64,000 nt of DNA from Orobanche coerulescens (lineage: Eukaryota; Streptophyta; Magnoliopsida; Lamiales; Orobanchaceae). Below, in pieces: positions 44,227 through 56,133 of the stretch. The notes under the pieces were generated by a model, which searched no databases, was not told the origin of the DNA, and saw only the letters and a list, made by a program, of their open reading frames with translations. The stretch's first letter is position 1. The number at the start of each line of letters is the position of its first letter. Location of the stretch: the NCBI GenBank assembly GCA_033398695.1, contig CM065817.1, positions 65,584,001-65,648,000 of the forward strand, given 5' to 3'. The position numbers and the translations under genes were made by a program.

Positions 44227-44978
44227 ATGAGTTCTCTTACTTCCTTTACTATGGCACCTTTCGATAGCAAGGGAGATTTCAGAATCTGACAATAGAATGA
44301 AATCCATCCTTGTCCAACAAAAATGTTTTAAAGCCATTGAAGGCGCTTTTCAATCAAATGTAATTCCTGAGAAACGTGAAGAACTGATTGAGCTTGCTCA
44401 TTCATCTATAATCTTGAACTTATATGATTCTGTGATTGGACGAATAGGCAAAACTGATAATGCTAAACAACTATGGGATAAACTGGAAGAAACGTTTACT
44501 GAAACCTCTTTGCCCAATAAGTTATTCCTTCTTGAAATTTTTTTACGATATAAGTTGGATTTAAACAAAGATATCGATGGTAATCTTGATACTTTTACAA
44601 AATTAATACAAGATATAAAACAATCTGGTGATAAAAACATAGATGATTATACTCCTATTGTGCTCTTGACTGCTATTCCTGATACCAATAATGATGTTAA
44701 ATCAGCTATCACTTTAGATACTGTCATAAGTGGCTTAAAAAGTAAGGAATTAGACTTAAAGGTTAATAAAGTTTCCAAACCTGTTAGTGATGTCAATTTT
44801 GTAAGGTGTAGATAAACATGTTAAAAAGAAACCTCCTAGCAAAAATGACTCTGATAAGTGGCAATGGAGGGATAGATCTAAGTTCCGGCCTAAAAATCGC
44901 AAGTGTTATAATTGTGGGGAACCTGGTCATTACATACAAGAATGTACTAAACCTAAGAAGAATCAGCAAAATGACTAG
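44227..44978 (+). pseudogene. gag: gag of copia X (broken)
   Basis: Starts MSSLTSFTMAPFDSKGDF at 44227. TGA at about 44287 stands where copia gags have Trp, followed by another stop and a frameshift. From 44297 the frame is open: MKSILVQQKCFKAIEG, ELIELAHSSIILNL, KQLWDKLEETF, LPNKLFLLEIFLRYKL. After a further frame change near 44812 comes the CCHC knuckle CYNCGEPGHYIQEC (44904-44946) in a basic context. TAG at 44976. The layout (single knuckle, LW.KLE..F motif) is Tork-like copia gag. Confidence 0.9.
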
Positions 44979-45741
44979 GCTAATGTAGCTATGGGCGATG
45001 TATTTATGGTAATTGAATAAGTGCATGCCTATGTGAATTCTTTGCTGTCTGATCTAAGTGAAAATGAATGGCTTGATTCTAGATGCACCTATCATATGAC
45101 ACCTTATAAACACCATTTCACTAGTTACACTAATCTTGGTGATCAGTATGTTTCTATGGCTGATAATGTGAAATGAATTATGGCTGGTAGTGGTGATGTT
45201 TGTCTGAAATTTGATTCTGGTACTCTGTTTACTCTAAAAAATTCCAGACATATTCCTGATTTATCTCATAATTTGATTTTTTGTGCTACTCTGGAAGATG
45301 AGGGCCTTAGAGGTAGTTGGGGGAAAAGTTGTATGAAAATATGCAGGGGTTCCTTAATGTTGTTTAAAGGCATTAGGAAATTTAACTTATATATTTGCCA
45401 AGCTGATCTAATGCATGTGCTAATACGGTTTGTGCTGATAAAACTGAATTGTGGCATAATAGTTTAGGACACATGAGCATGAAGGGACTAGATATCTTGA
45501 ATAAATAAGGATGTTTTGGAAAAGATGAAAATTTTTAAGATGTCTTTCCGTGACTCTTGCATGTATGGCAAACAACACAAATTGGAATTTCCTAAACTTC
45601 CCAATTTTTCTGATCCCTTTCGTGAGAAGTCTAGTAAAAGTTCCAATGTGCTTGAATATGTTCATGCTGATGTGTGGGGTCCTGCTAGTGTTCCAACGCA
45701 TGGTAGGAACCGCTATTTTATGTCTATTATTGATTATTACT
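44979..45741 (+). pseudogene. pol: Protease, pre-integrase and integrase start of copia X (broken)
   Basis: Protease has WLDSRCTYHMT at about 45069; the active-site Asp-Ser-Gly is changed to Asp-Ser-Arg, so it would be inactive even if translated. VKIMAGSGDV and HIPDLSHNLI follow, with a TGA between. The pre-integrase segment ELWHNSLGHMSMKGLDIL is at about 45446, then several stops. HHCC/integrase start: CMYGKQHKLEFPKLPNFSD, EYVHADVWGPASV, RYFMSIIDYY. Cut at 45741 by element Y; continues at 61017. Confidence 0.9.
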
Positions 45742-46733
45742 TGACACGCTTTTAGTGTAACTATCGCAAGTGCACGATATCGTATCAAGTAGTAAAGTGG
45801 ACTTTTTGAGTCCGGTTTATCGATCCCACAAGGAAGTTTGGTTATAATTTGAATTATACACTATTAGTCTATTTTCATAGATACTATGATAATTGAAACA
45901 CACAATTAAAAAGTTTGGTTTAATATTTGCAAAGAAAATGCAATAATAGTTCTAATATTATAAGGAAATAAAAAGATAGCAATAATAATAGATTGATTAA
46001 CGATAAAATGAAATAGTTGGGATTACAAACTTAGTTCGTCATTAGTTATAAAAGATATATAGGAGATCATAAAATGAATTTACTTATTATGTTGTGTAGA
46101 TTCGATTTTCCTTAAAAAGACGGTTTCTCTTTCGAACTATAAACGCCCTTACATATTGAATCAATCCACTATATTTCTATGTTGATTGGCTTCAATACAT
46201 AGCATTAGGATTTATGAAAATAACTCAAAGAATCATCTAAGGACTAGGGGTATATTTCTATCCCCTAGAACAACTTAGAGTGAAGATCATTTGATCTAAT
46301 CAAACATATTTTCTTTCGAAACATATGAAGACCATAAATATCGTCATTTATTGGCCAAATAAATAAAGATTGTTAAAACAATGAAAATCACACACAATAA
46401 TAAGTAATTCACAATAGATCTTTTATACAAACATAAATAACATGACTAACCTTGTTTATAATCCCAACTAAAGATTACTTAGCCCATGATGGGTTTATTA
46501 CACATATTACAAGCTTGTGTGGTCATTATTAGTTGAATCAAGAGAAAGAATTGATCCTAACTCCCTTAGTAGATAAAGGAGATAGAAGCAATAAACTCTC
46601 TGAACAACATATGTTATACCACACTTACAAAGATCACTCAAGAACACAAGTGTGTTCTTCACACAAAAAGAAAAGTTTACAAAAAATGGAAAATTATAAG
46701 ATGAATGATGAATGATGAAGGATCTAAGTGGTC

Positions 46734-46741
46734 TATTTATA
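46734..46741 (-). promoter_or_regulatory. TATA box of LTR Y
   Basis: TATAAATA on the minus strand, about 130 bp downstream of the palindrome array; conserved at 60451-60458. Confidence 0.7.
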
Positions 46742-46869
46742 CACCTAAAGTCATCTAATAGCTCCAAAACTCCAGCATTATTACATTAGATCGGATCAAT
46801 GCCAGCCATCCCCTCAATAATACACAAAAAGTATAAAAAATTAGACAAATCATAACAATCTGTCAAGAG

Positions 46870-46947
46870 TTACGGCCGTAACATTCAGGAGTTACGGCCG
46901 TAACTAGGGTGACTTACGACCGTAACTCCTGAATGTTACAGCCGTAA
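46870..46947. promoter_or_regulatory. TTACGGCCGTAA palindrome array in LTR Y
   Basis: Units start at 46870, 46892, 46914 and 46936: three exact 22-bp steps. Forms are TTACGGCCGTAA with single changes in the third and fourth. The other LTR has three units (60587, 60609, 60631), again at 22 bp. The linkers CATTCAGGAG and CTCCTGAATG are also complementary, so the whole block is a larger inverted repeat. Confidence 0.88.
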
Positions 46948-47316
46948 CTTGGCTTTGTAAATTTGTTCACTGGTTGCTTTGAAAGTTACGTTTTCAGCCC
47001 AGAATTCCTCAGACTTTGCGTTTTTGCCCCAGATCTTCTTCGGATGATAACTTTTGATATATAACTCTGATTTTGAATCCGAAAAGACTGCCGAATTCGT
47101 CTCGGAAAGCCCTACAACATCAAAATTCAATAAAGAGAATATTTATTAAACATGTTGTTTCTTGAGTAATTCAGTTATTTAATCCGATCATCATCCGATA
47201 AAAATAAAATTATTAAAACTAATAAATTAAAAGCAAAAAACAAGTAGACTAGCTCAATTATGGGTGAATTTTATCGATACAAACCATGGATAAGTGTAAA
47301 AAACTGACACTTATCA

Positions 47317-47342
47317 CACCCCCAAACTTGAATTCTTGCTAG
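47317..47342 (-). other. Polypurine tract of element Y
   Basis: Minus strand AATTCAAGTTTGGGGGTG, directly before the 3' LTR. Element F is inserted only 26 bp inside. A similar CAAGTTTGGGGGTGG occurs internally at about 57281-57297. Confidence 0.8.
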
Positions 47343-47896
47343 TGTAATATCCGCAGTTTTCGATTTCCGGTAATTTCTTTTTTTTTCGGCGGTAGTCTGT
47401 TTTGACGACTCGCTCATGTCCTTTTCGTCATTCTGAGAATGATTAATTCTACACTTTTTGACATCCGAGTTCGTTTCGGAGTCGTTTTGTTGAGTTCCGT
47501 GCTTTTTAACGACTTTTCCGCACTTGAGTTCGGTTCTTGCGAATCTCGTTCGAAACTGCTGTTTCGAGTTTCCCGTAAGTCCGTTTAACTTTGTTAGACG
47601 TGTTGTGAACTTCCGTTTGGTTATTCGATCACGTATCGTGATTTCCGGGTGTTTTGGGCCGTTTTGTAATTTCTTGAAAGTTACGGGTATCCGTATCTGT
47701 AATTGTCATCTCGACCCGTTTCTTGGTCGCGTATGATTGAATATGGTATTATGTTTTCATTTCGGGTCGTTGATGTCGTCCGGGAACTTTTAAATGCCGT
47801 GTTCGTTCCTGCGTTTTCGGTAATGGTCGCCGAGCCACGGCGGTTGCGGGATGGCCGGACGATTGTGGCACCGGCCGACGGTGCGGCAGAACCGCG

Positions 47897-48298
47897 TAGC
47901 GCACGCTTCTGGCCGGAAAGGCTGCGCTAACCGGCAGTGTAGCGTCTGTTGCCGGTGGCCTAGCGTACGCTATCGCCCGGGCAGCGATGGGGTTTCGAGG
48001 TTCGACTCGGTCATGATCGGCAGTAGCGCACGCTACGCCGAGCGTAGCGCGCTTAGTCGGCAGCGTAGCGCACGTCGGCCGGCTAGCGTCGTTACTGGCC
48101 GGGCGTTGATCCGGTGGCTACGGGCGGACAGTCGGCTAGCGTGCGCAGCTTCCGGCCGTAGCGCACGCTAGCGGGAGTCGGGTCGGCAGTTTGGTCGGCG
48201 GGGTTGGTCGGTGATGCCGGGTCGTGTGGGCCTGGCCGAGGGTGCTCGGCCGATCTGGCCGATAGCGCACGCTAGTCCGGGAAGGCTAGCGCACGCTA
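47897..48298. promoter_or_regulatory. Palindrome array of LTR F
   Basis: TAGCGCACGCTA-type units, several damaged. The last two start at 48263 and 48287 (step 24), and the last ends 9 bp before the TATA box. GC-rich linkers built on GGCCGG. Confidence 0.75.
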
Positions 48299-48307
48299 GT
48301 CTGGCGA

Positions 48308-48315
48308 TATAAATA
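48308..48315 (+). promoter_or_regulatory. TATA box of LTR F
   Basis: TATAAATA; conserved at 54059-54066. Confidence 0.75.
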
Positions 48316-50373
48316 TGGTGACAGTCACATTTCACTTCGTTTTTCATTTCCTTCCTTCTCCATCCGCGAGTGGCGATTCATGGGCGACGAAGCCATGTTG
48401 TTTAACAACAAATCCATGAAGTCCTTGAGTTCATAACATCAATCGATCGTCCGTTATCAACCTTTGATTCAGCGAATCAAGGTAATCTTCCTTAGAACCC
48501 TAATTTCGTGAATTTGGGGATTTTTGCATTTTCGTCCGATTCGTTCCGTGTTGTTGATTAATTCATGATGGGTATGATTAATCTTGATAGTATTCTTGTG
48601 TTTAACATCATTTAATCCATTGTTCTTCGTCGAATCGAAGTATATTTCTTGATTTCCTTCGAATTGACTTTTTGGGGATTTGTCCCCGATCTCGTTTTTC
48701 ATCCGTTTTCGATGGATCGATTATGGTTAAGTGATGTTGTTAAACATATTCTATGGATTGTATATCCATATTTCAACTTGGAATTCCGTTTTCGGGTTTT
48801 GACGGGACGAATCGTGTTCTTGACCGTTTTGGGGGAAATCCTTGAACCTTCGTCATTTGTTCTTTGAATTCGGCTTTGGGTCGTACTTTGGAATTCATTT
48901 TCATAGATGTAATTGTCCACCGAAGTTTAACATCGTGAGTTTGACTTCTGTGGAGTCTGCGGGATCGTAGTCGGTTCGGGCCAACCTACTTCGGTCGATT
49001 CTCCGCGTTGTTCTTATTCGAGGCAAGTACCTTGTCCATACATTTCTTGTTTCGCGGATATGATGATTGGTGATCGTCTTGGTTTGCTTGTTTGTTTGAA
49101 ATGAGTTTTCAAAAGTTTTGGTTAGCCTCGTTAAAGGCCTCTTTCAAAACCGTGTGTGTTTTGTGATTGGTGTGGTTCGTGAATAACCATGTGAATTCTA
49201 TGTATATGCTTGGTGTTCATGTTGCACTTGGTATTGTGTGTGGACGTATATTATTTCATTTCGGTGCGTTGTGAATTGACGTGGTGTTTTGCTAAGTGTT
49301 TGATGCCTCTGGGCGAATTGTTTGAATATCCTTGATGTGATATGTTATTTGTGTGAATGTGTGGATATGGTTGAAGGTCTACGGTGGCACATGGCATGTG
49401 ATCATGTGGCCAGGATGCAACAAGTGATTGATCCAACCGTGAGAGCCTGAGATAATCTACGGTGGCACATGGCATGTGATCATGTGGCCAGGATGCAACA
49501 AGCGATTGATCCAACCGTGAGATGTGTGTGATTTGTTTCGCTAGCCAGCTCGGGAGGGTCCTTCGAGGCCTCGAGTGGGATGTCGGTGGTAGCGTCCGGT
49601 CTAGGCGATGCGCGTGCGTGATTATGTTTCGTTGATTTTACGTCCGTTGAGGACACGTGATGTTGGGCTTTGACCACCTTAAATTGTTGGTGGTTTCCTA
49701 TTTGCGAAAACAAAACATTTGGGCCGTGACCCTATTGATTTTTGGAAAGAGAAGGATTTTATAATCCTAAATTGTTTTCTATTAAAACTCTCGATGGCAT
49801 TTTAAACTGTTTTGTAAATTGTTTCCCTTATTTGCGATCTTTCGGTTTTGGAAATGTTTACTCAAACTCTTGCCTCGGGAAGTACTTTTCTTTACGTTTG
49901 GATCTTTGAGGATTCCCGATTATTATTGTTCTTGGAACTTGTATTGTATGGCTCGTATTTTTGCACTTGTACTTGCACTAGCAAAACGGTGGAGTTTTGC
50001 TAACCCCAGTATTCGGGGTGGATGTCTATTTTGCATTCGGGTTTTGGAGCATAGCACGAGTCGGCACGAAGGATGATGAATGATGAACGATACTAATCAC
50101 ACGAGGATCCGTTCTGTCGTATTGGTCTAGTTGTATTTTCTTTCGCTGCAGATTTGTTTCCCGTTATGCGGGTGTGGTTGTATTTTGACCCCTGCGTGGG
50201 CATGAGTTGTATTTGAGCCGTATGTATTTGTTGTAAGACCAAATCGGTCTCTTGAGTCATTTTAGCCTTAAAGGCGAGGTTTAGATGTTTGATTTTAGTT
50301 ATCGGCTGGTAGATCCTCGAGGAGAGGGTCTACGGCGTGTAATATCCTGAGCGGATTTGGGGTGTTACATAAA

Positions 50374-50385
50374 TGGTATCGGAGC
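50374..50385 (+). other. Primer binding site of element F
   Basis: TGGTATCGGAGC, tRNA-iMet type, four bases after the LTR end. Confidence 0.9.
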
Positions 50386-51684
50386 TTAGGTTGTGGAAAC
50401 CTAGGTGTCGGGTCGATGGTGTCTATCGAGTTTTTGTCTCGTCGGATTTTATCCGATCGAGTCGTGTCGCGACGCGTCGTCTGAGTTTGTTGGTCGTGAT
50501 TAGTATCGTGGGGCGATCATCATCTTCGTGCGACCTGTGGCTGTAAGTCTCCCTTCTTTGTGTTGTGCCTCGTGTGACACGAGCTATTTTTATGATTTAT
50601 TTGCTAAGTGACGGAATCCTCTTATGGATTTTGATTTCTTGATACGCGACTATTTGACTCTCATATTTCTTTCATGTGAGGAGTAGTTGCTGGATTGTGC
50701 ATGTTGGACTGTATTTCTTTTTTTTCGCTGCGTGAGTTCCTTTGTAATGGCTTTCGGTATCTTACCGACTGAATTTTATTTCGAAAATCGATTCCTTTAA
50801 CCGAGTTGTTGGCCTTGACCGTTTTGACGGTAATTGGGTGTTTTCAAATGATTTTGTGAGTTTTGATAAGTACTACCGTCATCGACCTTTTTGGGCATTC
50901 TAACCCATTGAATTATTTTTGAAAACCTTGAGTATCTTAGAAAATTGAAATTCGAGACGTACTTTTAAAGCGAATTATTTTCTTGCGGTGTTTTCAAGGT
51001 GTTTTCTAATGCCGCAATACATTTCAAAAATTTCCGGTTGAGGACCAAAAATATTTTTTGAGATATTTTCAAATGCAGTTGCTTAGACCCAAGGGTCGAA
51101 TATTTTTGAAAGTTTTTCACTAAAGGAAAGGTGTCCTCATTTTTGTTCAAACGCAAGATGATTTTCAAAGTCTCGATAATGGTGTTTGTACTACTTTTTG
51201 TAAAATGATACTCAAGATCAACTGTTGTTTCCAAACTGTTTTCAAAAGGTGGTTCTCGTTTTTAAAACCTATCATTCCTGTTTGCGGACCGGAAATGCGT
51301 GTATGGTTTTCGAACTTTCGTTACGGTGTTAACTCCCGAATATGATCGAGTTGGTGGCATGAATGTTGAGGCGTTGCCACGTAATTGTTACACTAGCCCT
51401 CTGTGAGAGGTGTGAACTGGTATTTAATGGTTGTCGCCTCGTGGTGGATTGCGTGTGTCACACGAGTGTGAGATGTTGAAACTTGGGTTTGTACGTTGGT
51501 GTACATGTGTGATTGTTTCATGATGTTTGTAATTACGTCTTTGGTTATCATTCGAGTCGTGGATGTCACCGAACGATGCCGTCGTTATTGTGATATTCAT
51601 GTGTGTGTTGCCTTACGATGGTAATCGTTGTATGTGTTATGTGTTATGATTTTCTGTTGTCTTTGAGTGGTTACTTATTCAAGA
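50386..51684 (+). other. Leader of element F
   Basis: Non-coding. Contains the shared ACGGTAATTGG...CTACCGTCATCG stem-like segment (about 50830-50888). Confidence 0.55.
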
Positions 51685-52697
51685 TGCCGAGGGGCCGAGG
51701 TCGTGGTCGTGGTGATCGGACGCGTGGTCGAGAGCATGCTTCGGTGATAGTATTGGTATTGGTGTTGCTACTATTTTACAACGGTAGCCACTCGGATGAC
51801 TCGGTTGACTCAGCGATTCGGCGTGTTACAGATGTGACCCAAGACACCGGGTGCAAATCGGTGGCTTCGAGAAGTGGTTCGTATGAATCCCCTCGTTTGG
51901 TGCCGCAGATGCTTTAGGTCAGGATGGTTGGCTTTTCCGATTGGAAAAGATTTTCGAGATAGTTGATTGTCCGGAAGAACGTAAGGTTCCGGTAGCTCGA
52001 GATCTTTTCGACAAAGATGCCGCTTAGGTGGGAGGCTATTAAGCCTCGAGATCGCGTTGTCACGTGGGCGAGTTCCGTGAATTCATGAGAGATGAGTTTT
52101 GTCCGAACCGATCAGAAATCGAGGATTAATGAATTCTTTTCGCGAAACCGCAGGATGTACATTGTCTCAAGCTATTATTGACTTTAGCAAGCGGCTCGGC
52201 TATGTGCAAAATCAAGTAAGGACAGAGGAGGACAAGATTTGTCATTTTAGTAGGCGGATGAAGCCGGAGATTCGCCAAGACATGGCAGTCTCGCTTGCAC
52301 TTCCTTGAGAGATTATCGAATAGGGCGTTAGCCTATGAGCTATCCAGTTATCGACGGAGAGTATGTCGACTCGAAGAAGCAGAAAACCGTTGGGAACTCT
52401 TCGGGAAATCAGGGGAGTGGGCCCCGTGAGGTTGGGACTTCGTCTCGTCATCCCAAAATGGTTCCTAGATCGCGTGATCAGAGGAGTAGTACCCCTGCAG
52501 TAAGTAATGTGAGCACTTCGAAGATATGTTATAAGCGTAGTCGAGCGGGCCATACTGCGAAGAATGGTCGTTCACCGTTAGTCAGCTGTTTCGAGTGCGG
52601 CCAGGTGGGTCACCGATCCGTACATTGCGAGACGGTAGCTGAGAGGTTTGGGGATCGAGGTTGCGTCTCTGCTCCGAAAGGACACGGAGATGCCTAG
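51685..52697 (+). pseudogene. gag: gag of element F (degenerate)
   Basis: Starts MPRGRGRGRGDRTRG, then changes frame repeatedly. Recognisable pieces are a weak capsid with LRWEAIKPRD, QAIIDFSKRLGYVQNQV and RRMKPEIRQDMA (about 52015-52290), then KKQKTVGNSSG and two knuckles (about 52530-52635). The first has lost essential Cys residues; the second, CFECGQVGHRSVHC, is intact. Not functional. Confidence 0.8.
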
Positions 52698-53085
52698 GGT
52701 GGTTTTGAGGATTTCGGCGTAGTCCGAATTATTTATGATTACCCTTGTGGATCGTTTTGTGTTTATTCCCTGTTTTCTCGCTGTGCGTGTTTCTTGTAAC
52801 AAGTACTTTGTGTTTTGTGATTGTTTGGATAATTGATTTGATTGTATTATCTGTTTGATGACGCTTGTCACTTGTTGGTGTTATTATGTCTCTACCGGCG
52901 ACGTTGTGTTGGTCGTCGTGGAGCGTGTTTACACGCAGTATACTCCTTTGCGTTGTTTGTAACATTTCGCCGTTGGGCGTTAGTTACGCATTCTTGTGTA
53001 TCTCGTTGAGTTTTTCCTGGCGGAATATTTCTTCTCCCTACTTGTTTTAAGTTTCGGGACGAAACTTCTTTTAAGGAGGGTAGAA
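52698..53085 (+). other. 3' non-coding part and polypurine tract of element F
   Basis: No gene. Ends with AAGTTTCGGGACGAAACTT (about 53049-53067) and AAGGAGGGTAGAA, then the 3' LTR. Confidence 0.7.
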
Positions 53086-56000
53086 TGTAATATCCGCAGT
53101 TTTCGATTTCCGGTAATTTCTTTTTTTTCGGCGGTAGTCTGTTTTGACGACTCGCTCATGTCCGTTCGTCATTACGAGAATGATTAATTCTACACTTTTG
53201 ACATCCGAGTTCGTTTGAGTCGCTTTGTTGAGTTCCGTGCTTTTAACGACTTTTCCGCACTTGAGTTCGGTTCTTGCGAATCTCGTTCAAATCATTGCTT
53301 CGAGTTTCCCGTAAGTCCGTTTAACTTTGTTAGACGTGTTGTGAACTTCCGTTTGGTTATTCGATCACGTATCGTGATTTCCGGTGTTTGGCCGTTTTGT
53401 AATTTCTTGAAAGTTACGTATCCGTATCTGTAATTGTCGTCTCGACCCGTTTCTTGGTCGCGTATGATTGAATATGGTATTATGTTTTCATTTCGAATTC
53501 GTTGATGTCGTCAGGAACTTTTCGTCGTGTTCGTTCGTGCGTTTTGTGTCGGGTCGTCGAGCCACAGCGGTTGCGGGGCTGGCCGGACGGTTGCGGGGCC
53601 CGGACGATTGCAGGCACCGGCCGGACGGGTGCGCGAGAACCGGCGTAAGCGCACGCTATGGCCGGAAAAGGCTGCGCTTCGGCAGTGTAAGCGTCTGTGC
53701 CGGGTGGCCTGCGTCGTCTGTGCTCGAACTGGCGATGGGGTTTACGAGGTTGGACTCGGTCATGATCGGCGGGTAGAGCACGCTCGCCGGCGTAGCGCGC
53801 GCTAGTCGGCGGCGTAGCGCCTGCCGTCGGCCGGCTAGCGTCGTTACTGGCCGGCGATTCGATCCGGTGGCTCTTTGGGCCAGTCGGCTAGCGTGCGCGA
53901 GCTTCGGCCGTAGCGCACGCTAGCGGTCGGAGTCGCGAGTTTGGTCGGCGGGGTTGGTCGGTGATGCCGGGTCGTGTGGGCCACTGGCGAGGTGCTCGGC
54001 CGTCTGCCCGATAAGCGCACGCTAGTCCGGAAAGGCTAGCGCCACGCTAATCTGGCGATATAAATATGGTCGAGCGATCACATTTCACTTCGTTTTCATT
54101 TCCTTCCTTCTCCATCGCGAGTGGCGATTCATGGCGGCGAAGCCATGTTGTTTAACAACAAATCCATGAAGTCCTTGAGTTCATAACATCAATCGATCGT
54201 CGTTATCAACCTTTGATTCGAATCAAGGTAATCTTCCTTAGAACCCTAATTTCGTGAATTTGGGGATTTTTGCATTTTTAAATCCGATTCGTTCCGTGTT
54301 GTTGATTAATTCATGATGGGTATGATTAATCTTGATAGTATTCTTGTGTTTAACATCATTTAATCCATTGTTCTTCGTCGAATCGAAGTATATTTCTTGA
54401 TTTCCTTGAATTGACTTTTTGGGGGATTTGTCCCCGATCTCGTTTTTCATCCGTTTTCGATGGATCGATTATGGTTAAGTGATGTTGTTAAACATATTCT
54501 ATGGATTGTATATCCATATTTCAACTTGGAATTCCGTTTTCGGGTTTTGACGGGACGAATCGTGTTCTTGACCGTTTTGGGAAATCCTTGAACCTTCGTC
54601 ATTTGTTCTTTGAATTCAGCGGCTTTGGGTCGTACTTTGGAATTCATTTTCATTGTTGTTATTGTCCTCCGTAGTTTATCATCGTGAGTTGGCGTTCGGT
54701 GGAGTCGGCGGGTTCGTAGTCGGTTCGGGCCAACCTACTTGGTCGATTCTCCGCGTTGTTCTTATTCGAGGCAAGTACCTTGTCCATACATTTCTTGTTT
54801 CGCGGATATGATGATTGGTGATCGTCTTGGTTTGCTTGTTTGTTTGAAATGAGTTTTCAAAAGTTTTGGTTAGCCTCGTTAAAGGCCTCTTTCAAAACCG
54901 TGTGTGTTTTGTGATTGGTGTGGTTCGTGAATAACCATGTGAATTCTATGTATATGCTTGGTGTTCATGTTGCACTTGGTATTATGTGTGGACGTATATT
55001 ATTTCATTTCGGTGCGTTGTGAATTGACGTGGTGTTTTGCTAAGTGTTTGATGCCTCTGGGCGAATTGTTTGAATATCCTTGATGTGATATGTTATTTGT
55101 GTGAATGTGTGGATATGGTTGAAGGTCTACGGTGGCACATGGCATGTGATCATGTGGCCAGGATGCAACAAGTGATTGATCCAACCGTGAGAGCAGAGAT
55201 AATCTACGGTGGCACATGGCATGTGATCATGTGGCCGAGGATGCAACAAGCGATTGATCCAACCGTGAGATGTGTGTGATTTGTTTCGCTAGCCGGCTCG
55301 GGAGGGTCCTTCGAGGCCTCGAGTGGGATGTCGGTGGTAGCGTCCGGTCTGGCGATGCGCGTGCGTGATTATGTTTCGTTGATTTTACGTCCGTTGAGGA
55401 CACGTGATGTTGGGCTTTGACCCTGTGAATTGTTGGTGGTTTCCTATTTGCGAAAACAAAACATTTGGGCCGTGACCTATTGATTTTTGGAAAGAGAAGG
55501 ATTTTATAATCCTAAATTGTTTTCTATTAAAACTCTCGATGGCATTTTAAACTGTTTTGTAAATTGTTTCCCTTATTTGCGATCTTTCGGTTTTGGAAAT
55601 GTTTACTCAAACTCTTGCCTCGGGAAGTACTTTTCTTTACGTTTGGATCTTTGAGGATTCCCGATTATTATTGTTCTTGGAACTTGTATTGTATGGCTCG
55701 TATTTTTGCACTTGTACTTGCACTAGCAAAACAGTGGAGTTTTGCTAACCCCCGAGTATTCGGGGGGTGGATGTCTATTTTTGCATTCAGGTTTTGGAGC
55801 ATAGCACAGGGTCGGCACGAAGGATGATGAATGATGAACGATACTAATCACACGAGGATCCGTTCTTTGTCGTATTGGTCTAGTTGTATTTTCTTTTATA
55901 GCTGCGGTATTTGTTTCCGTTATGCAGGTGTGGTTGTATTTTGACCCCTGCGTGGGCATGAGTTGTATTTGAGCTGTATGTATTTGTTGTAAGACCAAAT

Positions 56001-56128
56001 CGGTCTACTGAGTCATTTTAGCCTTAAAGGCGAGGTTTAGATGTTTGATTTTAGTTATCAGCCTGGTAGATCCTCGAGGAGAGGGTCTACGGCGTGTAAT
56101 ATCCCTGAGCGGATTTGGGGGTGTTACA
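53086..56128 (+). mobile_element. 3' LTR of element F
   Basis: 3043 bp, collinear with the 5' LTR but with many one- to three-base indels in the first 1.1 kb (53100-54250). TATA at 54059, two-copy repeat about 55124-55270, double hairpin about 55723-55768 with perfect stems, end hairpin 56066-56090. Confidence 0.9.
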
Positions 56129-56133
56129 GCTAG

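Larger units (their letters stand above)
45742..47316 (-). mobile_element. 3' LTR of element Y
   Basis: 1575 bp on the minus strand from TGATAAGTGTCAG to the CGTGTCA end. About 20 bp longer than the right LTR because it has one more palindrome unit. Few other differences are visible. Confidence 0.9.
47343..50369 (+). mobile_element. 5' LTR of element F
   Basis: 3027 bp, TGTAATATCCGCAGTTTTCG to GGGTGTTACA. Contains a poorly phased palindrome array (47897-48298), TATA box (48308), two-copy 65-bp repeat (49379-49520), double hairpin (about 49978-50018) and end hairpin (50309-50333). Around 49985-50060 it is shorter than the 3' copy by single bases in C, G and CAG contexts. Confidence 0.9.
47343..56128 (+). 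mobile_element. Element F: gag-only Ty3/gypsy element (LARD-like)
   Basis: GCTAG at 47338-47342 and 56129-56133 is the target duplication. LTRs are 47343-50369 and 53086-56128. The 2.7-kb internal region has a degenerate gag and no pol. Same LTR ends, primer site and dyad-polypurine tract arrangement as A, B and D. Confidence 0.92.

Noticed and set aside
44297..44815. Possible host gene of 172 residues
   Set aside because: The motifs are those of copia gag and it is collinear with X.
47851..48171. Arg-rich ORF of 106 residues
   Set aside because: GC-rich linkers of the F palindrome array read as codons; not preserved in the 3' LTR copy.
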